Below, piece by piece: positions 19,120 to 28,895 of a stretch of 64,000 nt of DNA (its first letter is position 1; each line of letters starts with the position of its first letter). This DNA comes from Nevskia sp. (GTDB taxonomy: Bacteria > Pseudomonadota > Gammaproteobacteria > Nevskiales > Nevskiaceae), in the NCBI RefSeq assembly GCF_021732705.1, contig NZ_JAKFUM010000016.1, forward strand, positions 196,810 through 260,809, given 5' to 3'. Both the position numbers and the translations under genes were made by a program. The notes under the pieces are model-generated. The model ran no database searches and was not told the DNA's origin. It saw nothing but the letters and a program-made list of their open reading frames with translations.

Positions 19120-20028
19120 TTATGGACGCGGGGCCGTCGACCGCGTTGTAGTCGATGTCGGCGTTGTCGACGATGTCGGCGTTGTCGACGTTGTCGACGA
19201 TGTCGGCGTTGTCGACGATGTCGACGATGTCGGCGTTGTAGTCGATGTCGGCGTTGTAGTCGATGTCGGCGTTGTCGACGATGTCGACGATGTCGGCGTT
19301 GTAGTCGATGTCGGCGTTGTCGACGATGTCGGCGTTGTAGTCGATGTCGGCGTTGTCGACGATTGTGAGGTCGATGACGATCCTACGACCAAGGTAGCTG
19401 CAGTCTTGATAGTCTCTTCATACGCTTTGAGGACAAGTAAAGCTTTTGGCTTCAACATACCGCGTTGGGAGTCATAATCAGCAACAACGCACTCACTCCA
19501 TGCTTTAATAATATTAGGGTCATTTTGGAGTTTTACATCTGGAGCCTTACAATCTGGCTTCTCGATTACCCCAAATGTTCCGTTTTGATCGAGTAGGCAC
19601 AAGTGAAAAAGGGCGATGTCGGCAAACGCTGATCGAGCATCCGCTTCAGATGTCTTTGTAAACGCTTCTTTCAATTCTTCGCTAAATTTGCTATCAAACT
19701 CAGTGATGTCTACCGACTTAATCTTTGCCGCTAATTTTATAAGAACTTCGCTTGATGCATCAATTGTCTTGGCGCCGCTGGCTGCAAGGACGCATCTATT
19801 ACCTTGCGCGTCAACAATAGCGGCGCTTGTATAGGGCTGCCAGACATAGACAGACCCAGCATTTTTTACCTTCTTTCTTATGTCTTTCTTTTCGGCATCA
19901 TCAGCACCTTGGAGAAGCTCAGTAGTTGCTTCAAAGTCAGGATAATGCGAAATAGCTATCGGTTGGTATTTGCTTAAGTTTGAACAGCCAGCAATGCCAA
20001 AAAATATAAAAAATACAAGATATTTCAT
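19120..20028 (-). CDS. Lipoprotein with threonine/serine/proline repeat tail
   Basis: Predicted lipoprotein of 302 residues, family not recognised. The N-terminus has a hydrophobic signal and a lipobox ending GIAGCS, with lipidation at about Cys15. Residues of about 16-220 form a mixed domain with four or five cysteines. Residues of about 220-295 are a low-complexity tail built from TTPTS and STTTPT units and encoded by a tandem repeat. A GGGAG ribosome-binding site stands eight bases before the ATG at 20028. The body is markedly richer in A and T than its neighbours and is bounded by inverted motif arrays, both signs of acquisition. The tail resembles cell-wall-spanning or glycosylatable linkers in other proteins, but its use here is unknown. 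Confidence 0.75.
   Translation of the reverse strand: MKYLVFFIFFGIAGCSNLSKYQPIAISHYPDFEATTELLQGADDAEKKDIRKKVKNAGSVYVWQPYTSAAIVDAQGNRCVLAASGAKTIDASSEVLIKLAAKIKSVDITEFDSKFSEELKEAFTKTSEADARSAFADIALFHLCLLDQNGTFGVIEKPDCKAPDVKLQNDPNIIKAWSECVVADYDSQRGMLKPKALLVLKAYEETIKTAATLVVGSSSTSQSSTTPTSTTTPTSSTTPTSTTTPTSSTSSTTPTSTTTPTSTTTPTSSTSSTTPTSSTTSTTPTSSTTPTSTTTRSTAPRP
19141..19362. repeat. Nine-base-module minisatellite in the lipoprotein gene
   Basis: About 24 consecutive nine-base modules, drawn mainly from GTTGTCGAC, GATGTCGGC, GTTGTAGTC and GATGTCGAC, arranged in irregular 18- to 27-base higher-order units. On the minus strand they encode the TTPTS-type tail. All units are multiples of nine, so slippage would change repeat number without changing frame. 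Confidence 0.85.
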
Positions 20029-20073
20029 TTTATATTCTCCCTGTTGAACAGAAGTTGACGATGATATATGAAG

Positions 20074-20189
20074 TAATAATAAGGGCCAGGCTCTGCTCTT
20101 TCCCCACAAATTTCGACACGGTTTCTCGATGCGGATTAAAGGAGCCAGACCCGATTTGGCCGGATTAAAGGAGGCAGGTTCAATTAAAT
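20074..20189 (-). repeat. Right array of the GAGCCTGGCCCCTTTAATT motif, inverted (three copies)
   Basis: Three copies in the opposite orientation to the left array, at 20074-20098 (AAGGGCCAGGCTC core), 20133-20157 (GGATTAAAGGAGCCAGACCC) and 20162-20189 (ATTAAAGGAGGCAGGTTCAA core). They lie between the lipoprotein start and the transposase gene. Together with the left array they form long-range inverted repeats around 19078-20073. Confidence 0.7.
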
Positions 20190-20385
20190 CCGCAACTTCT
20201 TTTCCCACGTCTCGACCGTACAATGACTCAACTCAGCGTGTCACTGCCAAAAAGCAAGTACCCTCACCCCAAAATCCGAAAATCCGTGACGGATTTCACA
20301 TTCTGCACCGCCCAGAAGAGGACCACCCTCAAACCCCGGTGCTAGGGTTCAACTATGCCCCGCCGCCCGCACCCACCTGCCCGAA

Positions 20386-21132
20386 GTGCCGCTGCACATC
20401 GCGCAGCGCGGCAACAACCAGGACGCCTGTTTCTTCTGCGATGAGGACTACGGCGCCTACCTGACTTGGCTAGCCGATGGGCTGCGCAACACCGGCTGCC
20501 AGTTGCACGCCTACGTATTGATGACCAATCACGTGCATCTGCTGCTGACGCCGCCAGCGCAAGTGGAGTCCGTGCCGCGACTGTTGATCATGCTCGGGCG
20601 GCGCTACGTGCAGTACATCAACAAGGCTTATCGGCGGACCGGCACCTTGTGGGATAGCCGTTACAAGTCGTCGAGCATCCAGAGCGAGGCTTACCTGCTG
20701 AGCTGCCAGCGTTATATCGAGCTGAATCCGGTGCGCGCCGGAATAATGGATGACCCGGCCCATTACCGGTGGAGCAGTTATCGCGGCCATGCGCTGGGTG
20801 CGGGCGATCCGGTTTCTGCGCTATCGCAGCCCTTGGTCACGCCGCATCCGCTGTATCTCGGACTGGGGACGGATGCGGAATCGCGGCAGACGGCTTATCG
20901 AGCCTTGTTCCAGTCGGAACTGGATCGAGAGGCGATCAACAATATTCGGCTGGCGCTGAACCAGTCACAGCCGCTGGGGGATTCGCTGTTTCTGGATCGG
21001 ATCGAGCAGATGATGGGGGTCCGGCGGGAGGCTCGGCCGCGTGGGCGGCCGAGGAAGCTCACGGGCGCTGTCGCGCAGTCCCAATCCGAGTCCCAAGCTC
21101 AGTCCCAACGGCAGGCCCTGGTGACGTTCTGA
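20386..21132 (+). CDS. REP-associated tyrosine transposase (Y1 Tnp family), possibly 5'-frameshifted
   Basis: IS200-like single-strand transposase of 248 residues from a GTG at 20386. The HUH motif NHVHLLLTP is at about 48-56, a WDSRYKSS segment follows, and the probable nucleophile tyrosine is in RYIELNPVRAG at about 110. The expected start, MPRRPRTHLPEVPLHI or similar, is present as DNA from an ATG at 20355, but that ATG is one base out of frame with the body, so a small indel seems to have broken the usual N-terminus. The protein may start at the GTG or be inactive. Its tail is rich in Gln and Ser. Inverted motif arrays just upstream are plausible substrates. Confidence 0.8.
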   Translation: MPLHIAQRGNNQDACFFCDEDYGAYLTWLADGLRNTGCQLHAYVLMTNHVHLLLTPPAQVESVPRLLIMLGRRYVQYINKAYRRTGTLWDSRYKSSSIQSEAYLLSCQRYIELNPVRAGIMDDPAHYRWSSYRGHALGAGDPVSALSQPLVTPHPLYLGLGTDAESRQTAYRALFQSELDREAINNIRLALNQSQPLGDSLFLDRIEQMMGVRREARPRGRPRKLTGAVAQSQSESQAQSQRQALVTF

Positions 21133-21259
21133 CAGTTGCCATTGCGCGCCGACGTGAGACCGAGTCCGTCGGCGCGCCGGGCAGAAGGCGGCGGGCAAGC
21201 CCAGCCAGCCCGACCACCCTCATCCGCTATAGTGCCGCCGTCTCCCACCCCGGCCGCCC

Positions 21260-21931
21260 ATGGAACTCCCGCCTGCCTTGCTCGAAGCGTTCAAGCCTGC
21301 CCCGCGCATCGGTCAGCGGTTCCGGGGGTTTCTGCCGGTGGTGGTCGATGTCGAGACCGGGGGGTTCAACAACGCGACCGATGCCTTGCTCGAAATCGCG
21401 GTGGTGCTGCTGAAGTTCGATCGCAATGGCGACTTGGTACGGGACGAGACCCACGCGGCGCATGTCGAGCCGTTCAAGGGCGCGAACATCGAGAAGGCGT
21501 CGCTGGAAGTGAACGGGATCGACCCGACCAACCCGTTGCGCGGCGCGATTCTGGAACGTGAGGCGCTGGCCAAGGTGTTCAAGCCGATCCGGCAGGCGGT
21601 GTCGGAGCATGGTTGCACCCGGGCGATCCTGGTCGGGCACAACGCGCACTTCGATCTCGGCTTCCTGAATGCGGCGGTGGCTCGGTGCGATGTCAAACGC
21701 AATCCTTTCCATCCGTTCTCGGCGTTCGATACCGCCACACTCGGCGGCGCGGTGCTCGGGCAGACGGTGCTGGCGCGGGCGCTGGAAACGGCTGGCCTGC
21801 CCTACAGTAATAAGGAAGCGCATTCGGCGATCTACGATGCGGAACGAACGGCCGATCTTTTCTGTCTGTTGATCAACCGGCTGCGGCCGGTGCATGAATC
21901 GTTCGTGACAGCGGCGGGCGACGCGGGCTAG
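21260..21931 (+). CDS. rnt: Ribonuclease T
   Basis: DEDDh 3'-5' exoribonuclease of 223 residues that trims the 3' ends of tRNA and other stable RNAs. The active-site residues are visible: Asp30 and Glu32 in VVDVETGG, Asp132 in [10 protein letters not shown], and His188 and Asp193 in [13 protein letters not shown]. Length and motif spacing match the gammaproteobacterial family. The ATG at 21260 stands apart from the transposase gene; no operon partner is seen. This marks the return to ordinary chromosomal sequence after the mobile island. Confidence 0.93.
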   Translation: MELPPALLEAFKPAPRIGQRFRGFLPVVVDVETGGFNNATDALLEIAVVLLKFDRNGDLVRDETHAAHVEPFKGANIEKASLEVNGIDPTNPLRGAILEREALAKVFKPIRQAVSEHGCTRAILVGHNAHFDLGFLNAAVARCDVKRNPFHPFSAFDTATLGGAVLGQTVLARALETAGLPYSNKEAHSAIYDAERTADLFCLLINRLRPVHESFVTAAGDAG

Positions 21932-22037
21932 CCCTCGAAGGTTGAAATAACCAGCGACGGGCGCCTTGCTGCACTGCGATGCGGCGCACGCCTTGCCGTA
22001 AAATGTGGGATTGCAACCCGGTTTCCGACACCTCCCG

Positions 22038-23591
22038 ATGACCCCATCCGACCGACGGAACCCCCCGCCGCCCGCTTTCTGCGGCCGAATCGTTCGCGCA
22101 GCCGCGCTGTGCTGCGCCTTGCTGCTGCCCGGTCTTGCGTCCGCGTTCGATCTGAATGATGTCGCCACCCGCGCCAAGGCCTTGGCGGCACAGCCTTTTC
22201 AGCGTGCGGAAGGCCGCTTGCCGAAGGAACTGCAGCAACTCGGCTACGACCGCTACCGCGACATCCGCTTCAAGGGCGAGCGGGCGCTGTGGCGTGCCGA
22301 AAAACTGCCGTTCGAGCTGCAGTTCTTCCACCAGGGCTTGTATTACGACCGCCCGGTGAAGATCCACGAAGTCAGCGGCCGCGCGGTGCGCGAACTCAAG
22401 TTCAATCCGGACGACTTCGACTACGGCGAGAACAAGGTCGACCCGGCAACGTTCCGCGACCTCGGCTACGCCGGTTTCCGCGTGCATTACGCGCTGAACA
22501 CGCCGAAGTACAAGGACGAGGTGCTGGTGTTCCTCGGCGCCAGCTACTTCCGGGCGCTCGGCAAGAACCAGCGCTACGGCCTGTCGGCTCGGGGGCTCGC
22601 GATCGACACCGGGCTGATTTCCGGCGAGGAGTTCCCGCGCTTCACCGAATTCTGGATCGTCAAGCCGGAAGCCAACGCCAAGGAATTGGTGATCTACGCG
22701 CTGCTGAACTCGCGCCGTGCGGCCGGCGCCTACCGCTTCGTGCTGAAGCCGGGCGGCGAGACGGTGATGGACGCGAGATCCCGCCTGTTCCTGCGCGAAA
22801 ACGTGTCGAAGCTCGGCGTGGCGCCGCTGACCAGCATGTTCTTCTTCTCCGAGAACCAGCCGTCGGACAACGACGACTATCGCCCGGAAGTGCATGATTC
22901 CGACGGTCTTTCGATCGCTTCCGGCACCGGCGAGTGGATCTGGCGACCACTGGTGAACCCGAAGCGACTGCTGGTGACGAGCTTCACGATGTCGAACCCG
23001 CAGGGCTTCGGGCTGATGCAGCGCGACCGCGAGTTCGATCACTACGAAGACCTTGAAGTGCGCCACGAACTGCGGCCGAGCCTGTGGATCGAGCCGAAGG
23101 GCAACTGGGGCACGGGCCGGGTCGAACTGGTGCAGATTCCGACGCCGGACGAAACCAACGACAACATCGTGGCCTACTGGGTGCCGGATGCGCCGGCCAC
23201 CGCCGGGGCGCCGATCAGTTTCGATTACACGATGCGCTGGCAGATGGAGAAGGATCGTCGGCCACCGACGGCCTGGGTGCAGCAGACCCGGCGTGGCCGC
23301 GGCGGCTACCAGAAGCAGAACGACGGCAGCATCGGCTTCGTCATCGATTTCGCCGGACCGGCGCTCGACAAGCTAGGGCCGGACGCCAAGGTGGAAGGTG
23401 TGGTCTCGGTCGACGGCAACGGCGAGCTGCTCGAACGTCAGACCTATCGCAATGACGCCACCGGCGGCTGGCGCGTGAGCCTGCGCCTGAAACGCGTCGA
23501 CAACGACAAGCCGGTGGAAATGCGGGCCTACCTCCGCGGCGACAACAACACGCTGTCCGAAACCTGGAGCTACGTGCTGCCCGCGAACTGA
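22038..23591 (+). CDS. opgG: Periplasmic glucan biosynthesis protein OpgG/MdoG
   Basis: Periplasmic protein of 517 residues needed for osmoregulated periplasmic glucans, thought to act on branching of the glucan backbone. A signal peptide covers roughly residues 1-37, ending around GLASA, and the mature part starts FDLNDV as usual. Family segments such as [33 protein letters not shown] and [11 protein letters not shown] are well conserved. The next gene, opgH, starts 17 bases later, giving the standard opgGH operon. The ATG at 22038 is preferred over a start 33 bases upstream. Confidence 0.95.
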   Translation: MTPSDRRNPPPPAFCGRIVRAAALCCALLLPGLASAFDLNDVATRAKALAAQPFQRAEGRLPKELQQLGYDRYRDIRFKGERALWRAEKLPFELQFFHQGLYYDRPVKIHEVSGRAVRELKFNPDDFDYGENKVDPATFRDLGYAGFRVHYALNTPKYKDEVLVFLGASYFRALGKNQRYGLSARGLAIDTGLISGEEFPRFTEFWIVKPEANAKELVIYALLNSRRAAGAYRFVLKPGGETVMDARSRLFLRENVSKLGVAPLTSMFFFSENQPSDNDDYRPEVHDSDGLSIASGTGEWIWRPLVNPKRLLVTSFTMSNPQGFGLMQRDREFDHYEDLEVRHELRPSLWIEPKGNWGTGRVELVQIPTPDETNDNIVAYWVPDAPATAGAPISFDYTMRWQMEKDRRPPTAWVQQTRRGRGGYQKQNDGSIGFVIDFAGPALDKLGPDAKVEGVVSVDGNGELLERQTYRNDATGGWRVSLRLKRVDNDKPVEMRAYLRGDNNTLSETWSYVLPAN

Positions 23592-23608
23592 CGCGGACCG
23601 CTCGCCTC

Positions 23609-26116
23609 ATGACTGCCCTGCCCTCGTCGCCGCCCGCGTCTGCCGCTGCCGCCTATCTCGATCGGCTGCGGCTGCCGAAAGACCTGCATGACGCGCTGCT
23701 GGCCGGCGCTGAGCAGGCGGCCGATCCGCTGGCCTACATCCATGCGCAGCTGGCCGGCGACAGTTTCGATTCGCAGAACCCGTCGTTCGGCTCGATCGCC
23801 CCGCGCCTGAAGCAGGCACTCGTCGGCGCCAAGCGCGGCGGCAGCGAGGTCCACGAAAATCTCGCATTCACGTCCGATGTCCAGGGACGCGTCCGGCTGG
23901 CGACGATGCCGCCGGTGCAGCGGGCGTCGTTCAGTACCCGGCCGTGGTCGCCGAATCCGATGAAGCAGCTGTTCCGGGCGATCGGCCGGCTGCTGCTCGG
24001 CAATCGCGGGCCGATCGCGGCGGTGGAAGCGGCGACGGTGCCGGCCCCGGATTCGCCGGAGCCGGTCGGCCGCTGGCATGTCGCGGCGTCGATCCGCCGC
24101 TTCATCCTTGTCTTCCTCGTCATCGCCCAGACGATTGTCGCCACGTATTACATGACGGCGGTGCTGCCGTATCACGGCACGCACTTCCTCGAAGTGCTGA
24201 TGCTGATCCTGTATGCCGTGCTGTTCGGCTGGGTCTCGGCCGGGTTCTGGACCGCGATGATGGGCTTCCTGCAACTGCTGATCGGGCAGGACCGCTACAC
24301 GATCAACTCGTCGTCGGTGCCGGATACGCGCCTGCCGGACAGCGCGATGACCGCGATCCTGATGCCGATTTGCAACGAGAACACCGCCCGCGTGTTCGCC
24401 GGCCTGCGCGCGACCTATGATTCCGTCATGCGCAGCGGGCAAGGCCATGCCTTTGATTTCTATATTCTTTCTGATACGTCGGACCCGGACATCCGGGTCG
24501 CCGAGCTGGAAGCCTGGCTGACGCTGTGCCGCGAGGTCGGCGGTTTCGGCCGCATCCACTACCGGCGCCGCATCCACCGGATCAAGCGCAAGAGCGGCAA
24601 CATCGCCGACTTCTGCCGGCGCTGGGGTTCGCGCTTCAAGTACATGGTCATCCTCGATGCCGACTCGGTGATGAGCGGCAACTGCCTCGTGCGCCTCGCG
24701 CAGTTGATGGAAGCGAACCCGAGCGCCGGCATCATCCAGACCGCGCCGCGCGCCGCCGGCCGCGAAACGCTGTATTCCCGCATCCAGCAGTTCGCGACCC
24801 GCGTCTACGGCCCGCTGTTCACCGCCGGCCTGCACTTCTGGCAGCTTGGCGAAAGCCATTACTGGGGCCACAACGCGATCATCCGCGTCGCCCCGTTCAT
24901 CAAGCATTGCGCCCTGCCCCGCCTCGAAGGCCGCGGTGCGCTGTCCGGCGAGATCCTGAGCCACGACTTTGTCGAAGCGGCACTCATGCGCCGCGCCGGC
25001 TGGGCCGTGTGGATCGCATACGACCTCGACGGTTCTTACGAGGAAATGCCGCCGAACCTGCTCGACGAACTGAAGCGCGACCGCCGCTGGTGCCAGGGCA
25101 ACCTGATGAATTTCCGGCTGTTTCTGACCTCCGGCCTGCACCCGGCGCACCGCGCGGTGTTCATGACCGGCGTCATGGCCTATCTGTCGGCGCCGCTGTG
25201 GTTCACGTCGCTGGTGCTGTCGACGGCGCTGCTGGCGGTCCAGACGCTGGCGGTGCCGCAGTACTTCACCGAGCCGAACCAGCTGTTCCCATCGTGGCCG
25301 GAATGGCATCCGGAGTGGGCGATCGCGCTGTTCTCGGCGACTGCGACCCTGCTGTTCCTGCCGAAGATCCTCGCCGTGGTCGTCATCCTCGCAAAAGGCG
25401 CCCGCAACTTCGGCGGCGGCGTCACGCTGACCGTCAGCATGCTGATGGAACTGATCTTTTCGGCGATGCTGGCGCCGGTGCGCATGCTGTTCCACGCGCA
25501 CTTCGTCACCGCAGCGCTGCTCGGCATCGGCATCCAGTGGAAATCGCCGCCGCGCGAGGATTCGCAGACGCCGTGGTCCGAAGCGATTGCCCGCCACGGC
25601 TCCGGCACGGTGCTCGGCATCGCCTGGGCCGCGCTCGTCTATTACCTGGAACCGGCATTCCTGTGGTGGCTGCTGCCGGTCGTCGGCGCCCTGATGCTGG
25701 CGATCCCGCTGTCGGTCTGGTCGAGCAAGGTCACGCTCGGCCGCCGCTTCCGGGCCGGGCGCTTCTTCCTGATCCCCGAAGAAGCCGTGCCGCCGCGCGA
25801 ACTGCGCTGGACCGCGCTCGGCTTCAAGCGCGCCCCGGAATACGGCGACTTCAAGGCCGCCGTCGCCGACCCGATCGCCAACGCGCTGGTCTGCGCCGCC
25901 GGCACGGCGCGGGCCTTCCAGTCCGAGGCGACGAAGGCCCAGCGGCGCGATTTGCTGCACACCGCACTGGTCAACGGGCCGGAATCGCTCAGCTTGATGC
26001 AAAAGAACACGCTGTTGACGGATTCAATCGCTTTATCAAGACTGCACCACCTGGTCTGGACATCGGCTGAGGCCAACGAGAGCTGGGGCACCAAACCGCA
26101 CCCGGCCGTGTCATAA
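23609..26116 (+). CDS. opgH: Glucan glucosyltransferase OpgH/MdoH
   Basis: Inner-membrane family-2 glucosyltransferase of 835 residues that polymerises UDP-glucose into the beta-1,2 glucan backbone. Two membrane segments (about 155-215) precede the cytoplasmic catalytic domain, which shows [10 protein letters not shown], the ILDADSVM aspartates, [14 protein letters not shown] and the [10 protein letters not shown] acceptor motif. Several more membrane segments follow. The length agrees with the family. It is coupled to opgG with a 17-base spacer. OpgH can also moderate cell division in enteric bacteria through FtsZ; nothing here tests that. Confidence 0.95.
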   Translation: MTALPSSPPASAAAAYLDRLRLPKDLHDALLAGAEQAADPLAYIHAQLAGDSFDSQNPSFGSIAPRLKQALVGAKRGGSEVHENLAFTSDVQGRVRLATMPPVQRASFSTRPWSPNPMKQLFRAIGRLLLGNRGPIAAVEAATVPAPDSPEPVGRWHVAASIRRFILVFLVIAQTIVATYYMTAVLPYHGTHFLEVLMLILYAVLFGWVSAGFWTAMMGFLQLLIGQDRYTINSSSVPDTRLPDSAMTAILMPICNENTARVFAGLRATYDSVMRSGQGHAFDFYILSDTSDPDIRVAELEAWLTLCREVGGFGRIHYRRRIHRIKRKSGNIADFCRRWGSRFKYMVILDADSVMSGNCLVRLAQLMEANPSAGIIQTAPRAAGRETLYSRIQQFATRVYGPLFTAGLHFWQLGESHYWGHNAIIRVAPFIKHCALPRLEGRGALSGEILSHDFVEAALMRRAGWAVWIAYDLDGSYEEMPPNLLDELKRDRRWCQGNLMNFRLFLTSGLHPAHRAVFMTGVMAYLSAPLWFTSLVLSTALLAVQTLAVPQYFTEPNQLFPSWPEWHPEWAIALFSATATLLFLPKILAVVVILAKGARNFGGGVTLTVSMLMELIFSAMLAPVRMLFHAHFVTAALLGIGIQWKSPPREDSQTPWSEAIARHGSGTVLGIAWAALVYYLEPAFLWWLLPVVGALMLAIPLSVWSSKVTLGRRFRAGRFFLIPEEAVPPRELRWTALGFKRAPEYGDFKAAVADPIANALVCAAGTARAFQSEATKAQRRDLLHTALVNGPESLSLMQKNTLLTDSIALSRLHHLVWTSAEANESWGTKPHPAVS

Positions 26117-26189
26117 ATGCTTCAAGCCGAAGTCATCACAATTCAACGCGACGTTCATAGAGTGCAGCCTACGTTCGTCGGAGCGATTC

Positions 26190-26987
26190 ATGTCCGCAGT
26201 GATTGAAACCAGCAACGCCGAAAGCACGCCCCGCTTCTATGCCGGGTTTGCCGTCACGCCGGCGGAAATTGCCGAAACGCAGCGCCTTCGCTACCGCATC
26301 TTTGCCGGCGAGATGGGTGCCGACATCGACGGCGGCGACGAAGGCCTCGATACCGACCACTACGACGCCTACTGCCGCCACCTCACCGTGCGCGAAGGCG
26401 GCAGCAACCGGCTGGTCGCCTGCACCCGCATCCTGACCGACGACAAGGCCCCGCTCGCGGGCGGCTTCTATTCGGCCGGCGAATTCGACCTGAAGATGAT
26501 CGATTCGCTGCGCGGCCGAGTCATGGAAGTGGGCCGCACCTGCGTCGACGCCGAATATCGCAGCGGTGCCGTGATCGCCGTGCTGTGGCAGGCGCTCGCC
26601 GAATTCATCATCCGCAACGAGTTCGACTACCTGTTCGGCTGCGCGTCGATCGGGCTGGAAGATGGTGGCGCCAACGCCCACGCCCTGCTCGAGCAGATCA
26701 AGCAGAAGTACATGGCCGAGCCGTGGCAGCGCGTCCGCCCGCTGATTCCGCTGCCGGTGGCGGATGCCCGCCCGGCCGGTGACCGCGCGCCGCGCCTGCC
26801 GCCGCTGCTGAAGGCCTACTTCAGCCTCGGCGCCAAGGCCTGCGGCGAGCCGTACTGGGATCGCGACTTCAACTGCGCCGATGTCTTCGTGCTGCTGAAC
26901 GTGTCCGACCTGCATCCCCGCTACGCCCGGCACTTCATGGACCGCTCGAAGATCGAGGAGAACACGATTGTTGCGGGTCACGCTTAA
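26190..26987 (+). CDS. olsB: Ornithine N-acyltransferase OlsB
   Basis: GNAT-fold acyltransferase of 265 residues that transfers a 3-hydroxyacyl chain from acyl carrier protein to the alpha-amino group of ornithine, making lyso-ornithine lipid. Family segments include LRYRIFAGEMGA, the MEVGRTCVD strand and a C-terminal YWDRDFNCADVFVLL. The following gene overlaps its end by 20 bases and encodes the second acyltransferase, giving the two-step OlsB-OlsA pathway. These membrane lipids contain no phosphorus and are typically made under phosphate limitation; I see no clear Pho box in the 73-base upstream gap. Confidence 0.9.
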   Translation: MSAVIETSNAESTPRFYAGFAVTPAEIAETQRLRYRIFAGEMGADIDGGDEGLDTDHYDAYCRHLTVREGGSNRLVACTRILTDDKAPLAGGFYSAGEFDLKMIDSLRGRVMEVGRTCVDAEYRSGAVIAVLWQALAEFIIRNEFDYLFGCASIGLEDGGANAHALLEQIKQKYMAEPWQRVRPLIPLPVADARPAGDRAPRLPPLLKAYFSLGAKACGEPYWDRDFNCADVFVLLNVSDLHPRYARHFMDRSKIEENTIVAGHA

Positions 26988-27738
26988 AAGCCTCCGCATC
27001 GTCTCGCACCTGATCGTCGGGCTGTTTCTCGCAGCCCTCGTCAACCTCGACGGCCGCGGTCGCTTCTCGCGCGAGAACCTCAGCACCTGGTGGCATCGCG
27101 TGCTGCTGCGCATCCTCGACGTGAAGCTCGAAGTGCGCGGCACGCCGATGACCGGCACCCGCGTCATCGTCTGCAACCACATCTCGTGGCTCGACATCCC
27201 GGTGGTCGCCGCGTTCGAAGCCACGCGCTTCGTGTCGAAGGCGGAGGTCGGCGAGTGGCCGGTGATCGGCTGGCTCGCGAACGCCGCCGGCACGTTCTAC
27301 ATCCGTCGCGGCTCGGGCGGCACCAAACAGCTGATCGAGGCGATCGACGACCATCTCGGCCACGATTCGATCGTGTTCTTCCCGGAAGGCACGACGACCG
27401 ATGGTTCGATCGTCCTGAAGTTCCAGCCGCGCCTGTTCGCGACGGCCATCGAGACCCAGCGCCCGGTGCAGCCGGTGGCGCTGCGCTACAGCCCGGCCGC
27501 CAATGGCACGAAGACCGCACCGTTTGTCGGCGACGACGATCTGGTCAGCAACATCTATCGGCTGCTGAAGAACGGTCCGATCACGGCCGAAATCATCTAT
27601 TGCCCGGTGATTTCGCCGGAAGGCTTCGACCGCGCCGCGCTCGCGCACGAGACCCACACCGCGATCTGTCTCGCGATCGCGCCGGATTCGGTCCGCACCG
27701 TCACCCCGCGCGACGCCCGCAAGGCCATCGCGGCCTGA
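26968..27738 (+). CDS. olsA: Lysophospholipid/lyso-ornithine-lipid acyltransferase OlsA (PlsC family)
   Basis: Membrane-associated O-acyltransferase of 256 residues. The catalytic NHISWLD box (His71, Asp76) and the FPEGTTTDG box (about 138-146) of the PlsC family are present, with one hydrophobic segment near the N-terminus. It starts at a TTG (26968) inside the end of olsB, the only start consistent with the alignment, which implies translational coupling. It would acylate the hydroxyl of lyso-ornithine lipid; action on lysophosphatidic acid is the alternative. Confidence 0.87.
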   Translation: MLRVTLKSLRIVSHLIVGLFLAALVNLDGRGRFSRENLSTWWHRVLLRILDVKLEVRGTPMTGTRVIVCNHISWLDIPVVAAFEATRFVSKAEVGEWPVIGWLANAAGTFYIRRGSGGTKQLIEAIDDHLGHDSIVFFPEGTTTDGSIVLKFQPRLFATAIETQRPVQPVALRYSPAANGTKTAPFVGDDDLVSNIYRLLKNGPITAEIIYCPVISPEGFDRAALAHETHTAICLAIAPDSVRTVTPRDARKAIAA

Positions 27739-27827
27739 GGTTCGACGGGCTCGGGGACGCTGTTGCGGGTCCTCGTTCGGAAACGGCGGCGTAAACTACG
27801 CGGCATCCCGGCTTCCCGAGTTCTCTG

Positions 27828-28838
27828 GTGTCCCAGCCTCCCAACGAGCGTCCCGTTCAGCCCCCTGCCGTTCCGCTGGCGTCGATCGTCACCGGCGTCA
27901 AGCTCCGCGCCGCCGACAAGATGGCGCGTGTGCCGATCAAGATCGAACCCACGGTCACGCCGCTGCGCAAGCCGGCCTGGATCCGCGCCAAGCTCGGTGA
28001 ATCGACCGAAGTCGCCAAGATCAAGCAGGCCCTGCGCGCCAACGGCCTGCACACGGTCTGCGAGGAAGCGAGCTGCCCGAACCTGTCCGAATGCTTCGGC
28101 AAGGGCACGGCGACGTTCATGATCATGGGCGACATCTGCACCCGGCGCTGCCCGTTCTGCGACGTCGCCCACGGCCGCCCGAACGCGCTCGATGCCGACG
28201 AGCCGACCAAGCTCGCCCGCACCATCGCCGACATGCGCCTGCGCTACGTCGTGATCACCAGCGTCGACCGTGACGACCTGCGCGACGGCGGCGCCGCGCA
28301 CTTCGCAGCGTGCATCGCCGAGGCGCGCAAGGCTTCGCCGAAGCTCGTGATCGAAGTGCTGGTCCCCGATTTCCGCGGCCGCATGGACCCGGCACTCGCG
28401 ATCTTCAAGGACAACCCGCCGGACGTCTTCAACCACAACCTCGAGACCGTGCCGCGCCTGTACAAGCAGGCCCGCCCGGGTTCGGACTACGACTGGTCGC
28501 TGGACCTGCTCGAACGCTTCAAGGGCCTGCATCCGACCGTGCCGACGAAGTCCGGCCTGATGCTCGGTCTGGGCGAGGAGATCGAGGAAATCGAACAGGT
28601 CATGCGCGACCTGCGCGCGCACGGCGTGAACATGCTGACTCTGGGCCAGTACCTGCAGCCGTCGAAGCACCACCTGCCGGTGGTGCGCTACGTGCACCCG
28701 GACGAATTCGAGCGTCTGCGCGTGCTCGGCGAAGAGATGGGCTTCGACCACGTGGCCAGCGGCCCGATGGTGCGCTCGTCCTACCATGCCGATCAGCAGG
28801 CGCACGGCGTGCTGGCGGAGGCCGCGGCGCAGGGCTGA
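27828..28838 (+). CDS. lipA: Lipoyl synthase
   Basis: Radical-SAM enzyme of 336 residues inserting two sulfurs into protein-bound octanoyl groups. The auxiliary cluster cysteines are at about 78, 83 and 89 ([12 protein letters not shown]) and the radical-SAM cysteines at 104, 108 and 111 (CTRRCPFC). The C-terminal RSSYHADQ completes the auxiliary site. It starts at a GTG (27828). lipB is not adjacent, unlike in enterics, and must lie elsewhere. Confidence 0.95.
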   Translation: MSQPPNERPVQPPAVPLASIVTGVKLRAADKMARVPIKIEPTVTPLRKPAWIRAKLGESTEVAKIKQALRANGLHTVCEEASCPNLSECFGKGTATFMIMGDICTRRCPFCDVAHGRPNALDADEPTKLARTIADMRLRYVVITSVDRDDLRDGGAAHFAACIAEARKASPKLVIEVLVPDFRGRMDPALAIFKDNPPDVFNHNLETVPRLYKQARPGSDYDWSLDLLERFKGLHPTVPTKSGLMLGLGEEIEEIEQVMRDLRAHGVNMLTLGQYLQPSKHHLPVVRYVHPDEFERLRVLGEEMGFDHVASGPMVRSSYHADQQAHGVLAEAAAQG

Positions 28839-28858
28839 GCGTCCGGTAGTTCGCGTCT

Positions 28859-28891
28859 CGCGCCGCAGCGGCATTCCGCCGCCGCGGCGCG
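28859..28891. terminator. GC-rich hairpin between convergent genes
   Basis: CGCGCCGC (28859-28866) pairs with GCGGCGCG (28884-28891), with further pairing possible inside. It lies between the end of lipA and the end of the converging transglutaminase-like gene. There is no T-run, so termination is inferred from position only. Confidence 0.35.
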
Positions 28892-28895
28892 GGCG

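Noticed and set aside
19141..19362. CRISPR-like array
   Set aside because: Units are nine-base modules without unique spacers and translate in frame as the lipoprotein tail, so it is a coding minisatellite.
19063..19477. Plus-strand frames with RRC and DDVG repeats
   Set aside because: They arise from the repeat being open in all frames; the minus-strand frame has the signal peptide, lipobox and ribosome-binding site.
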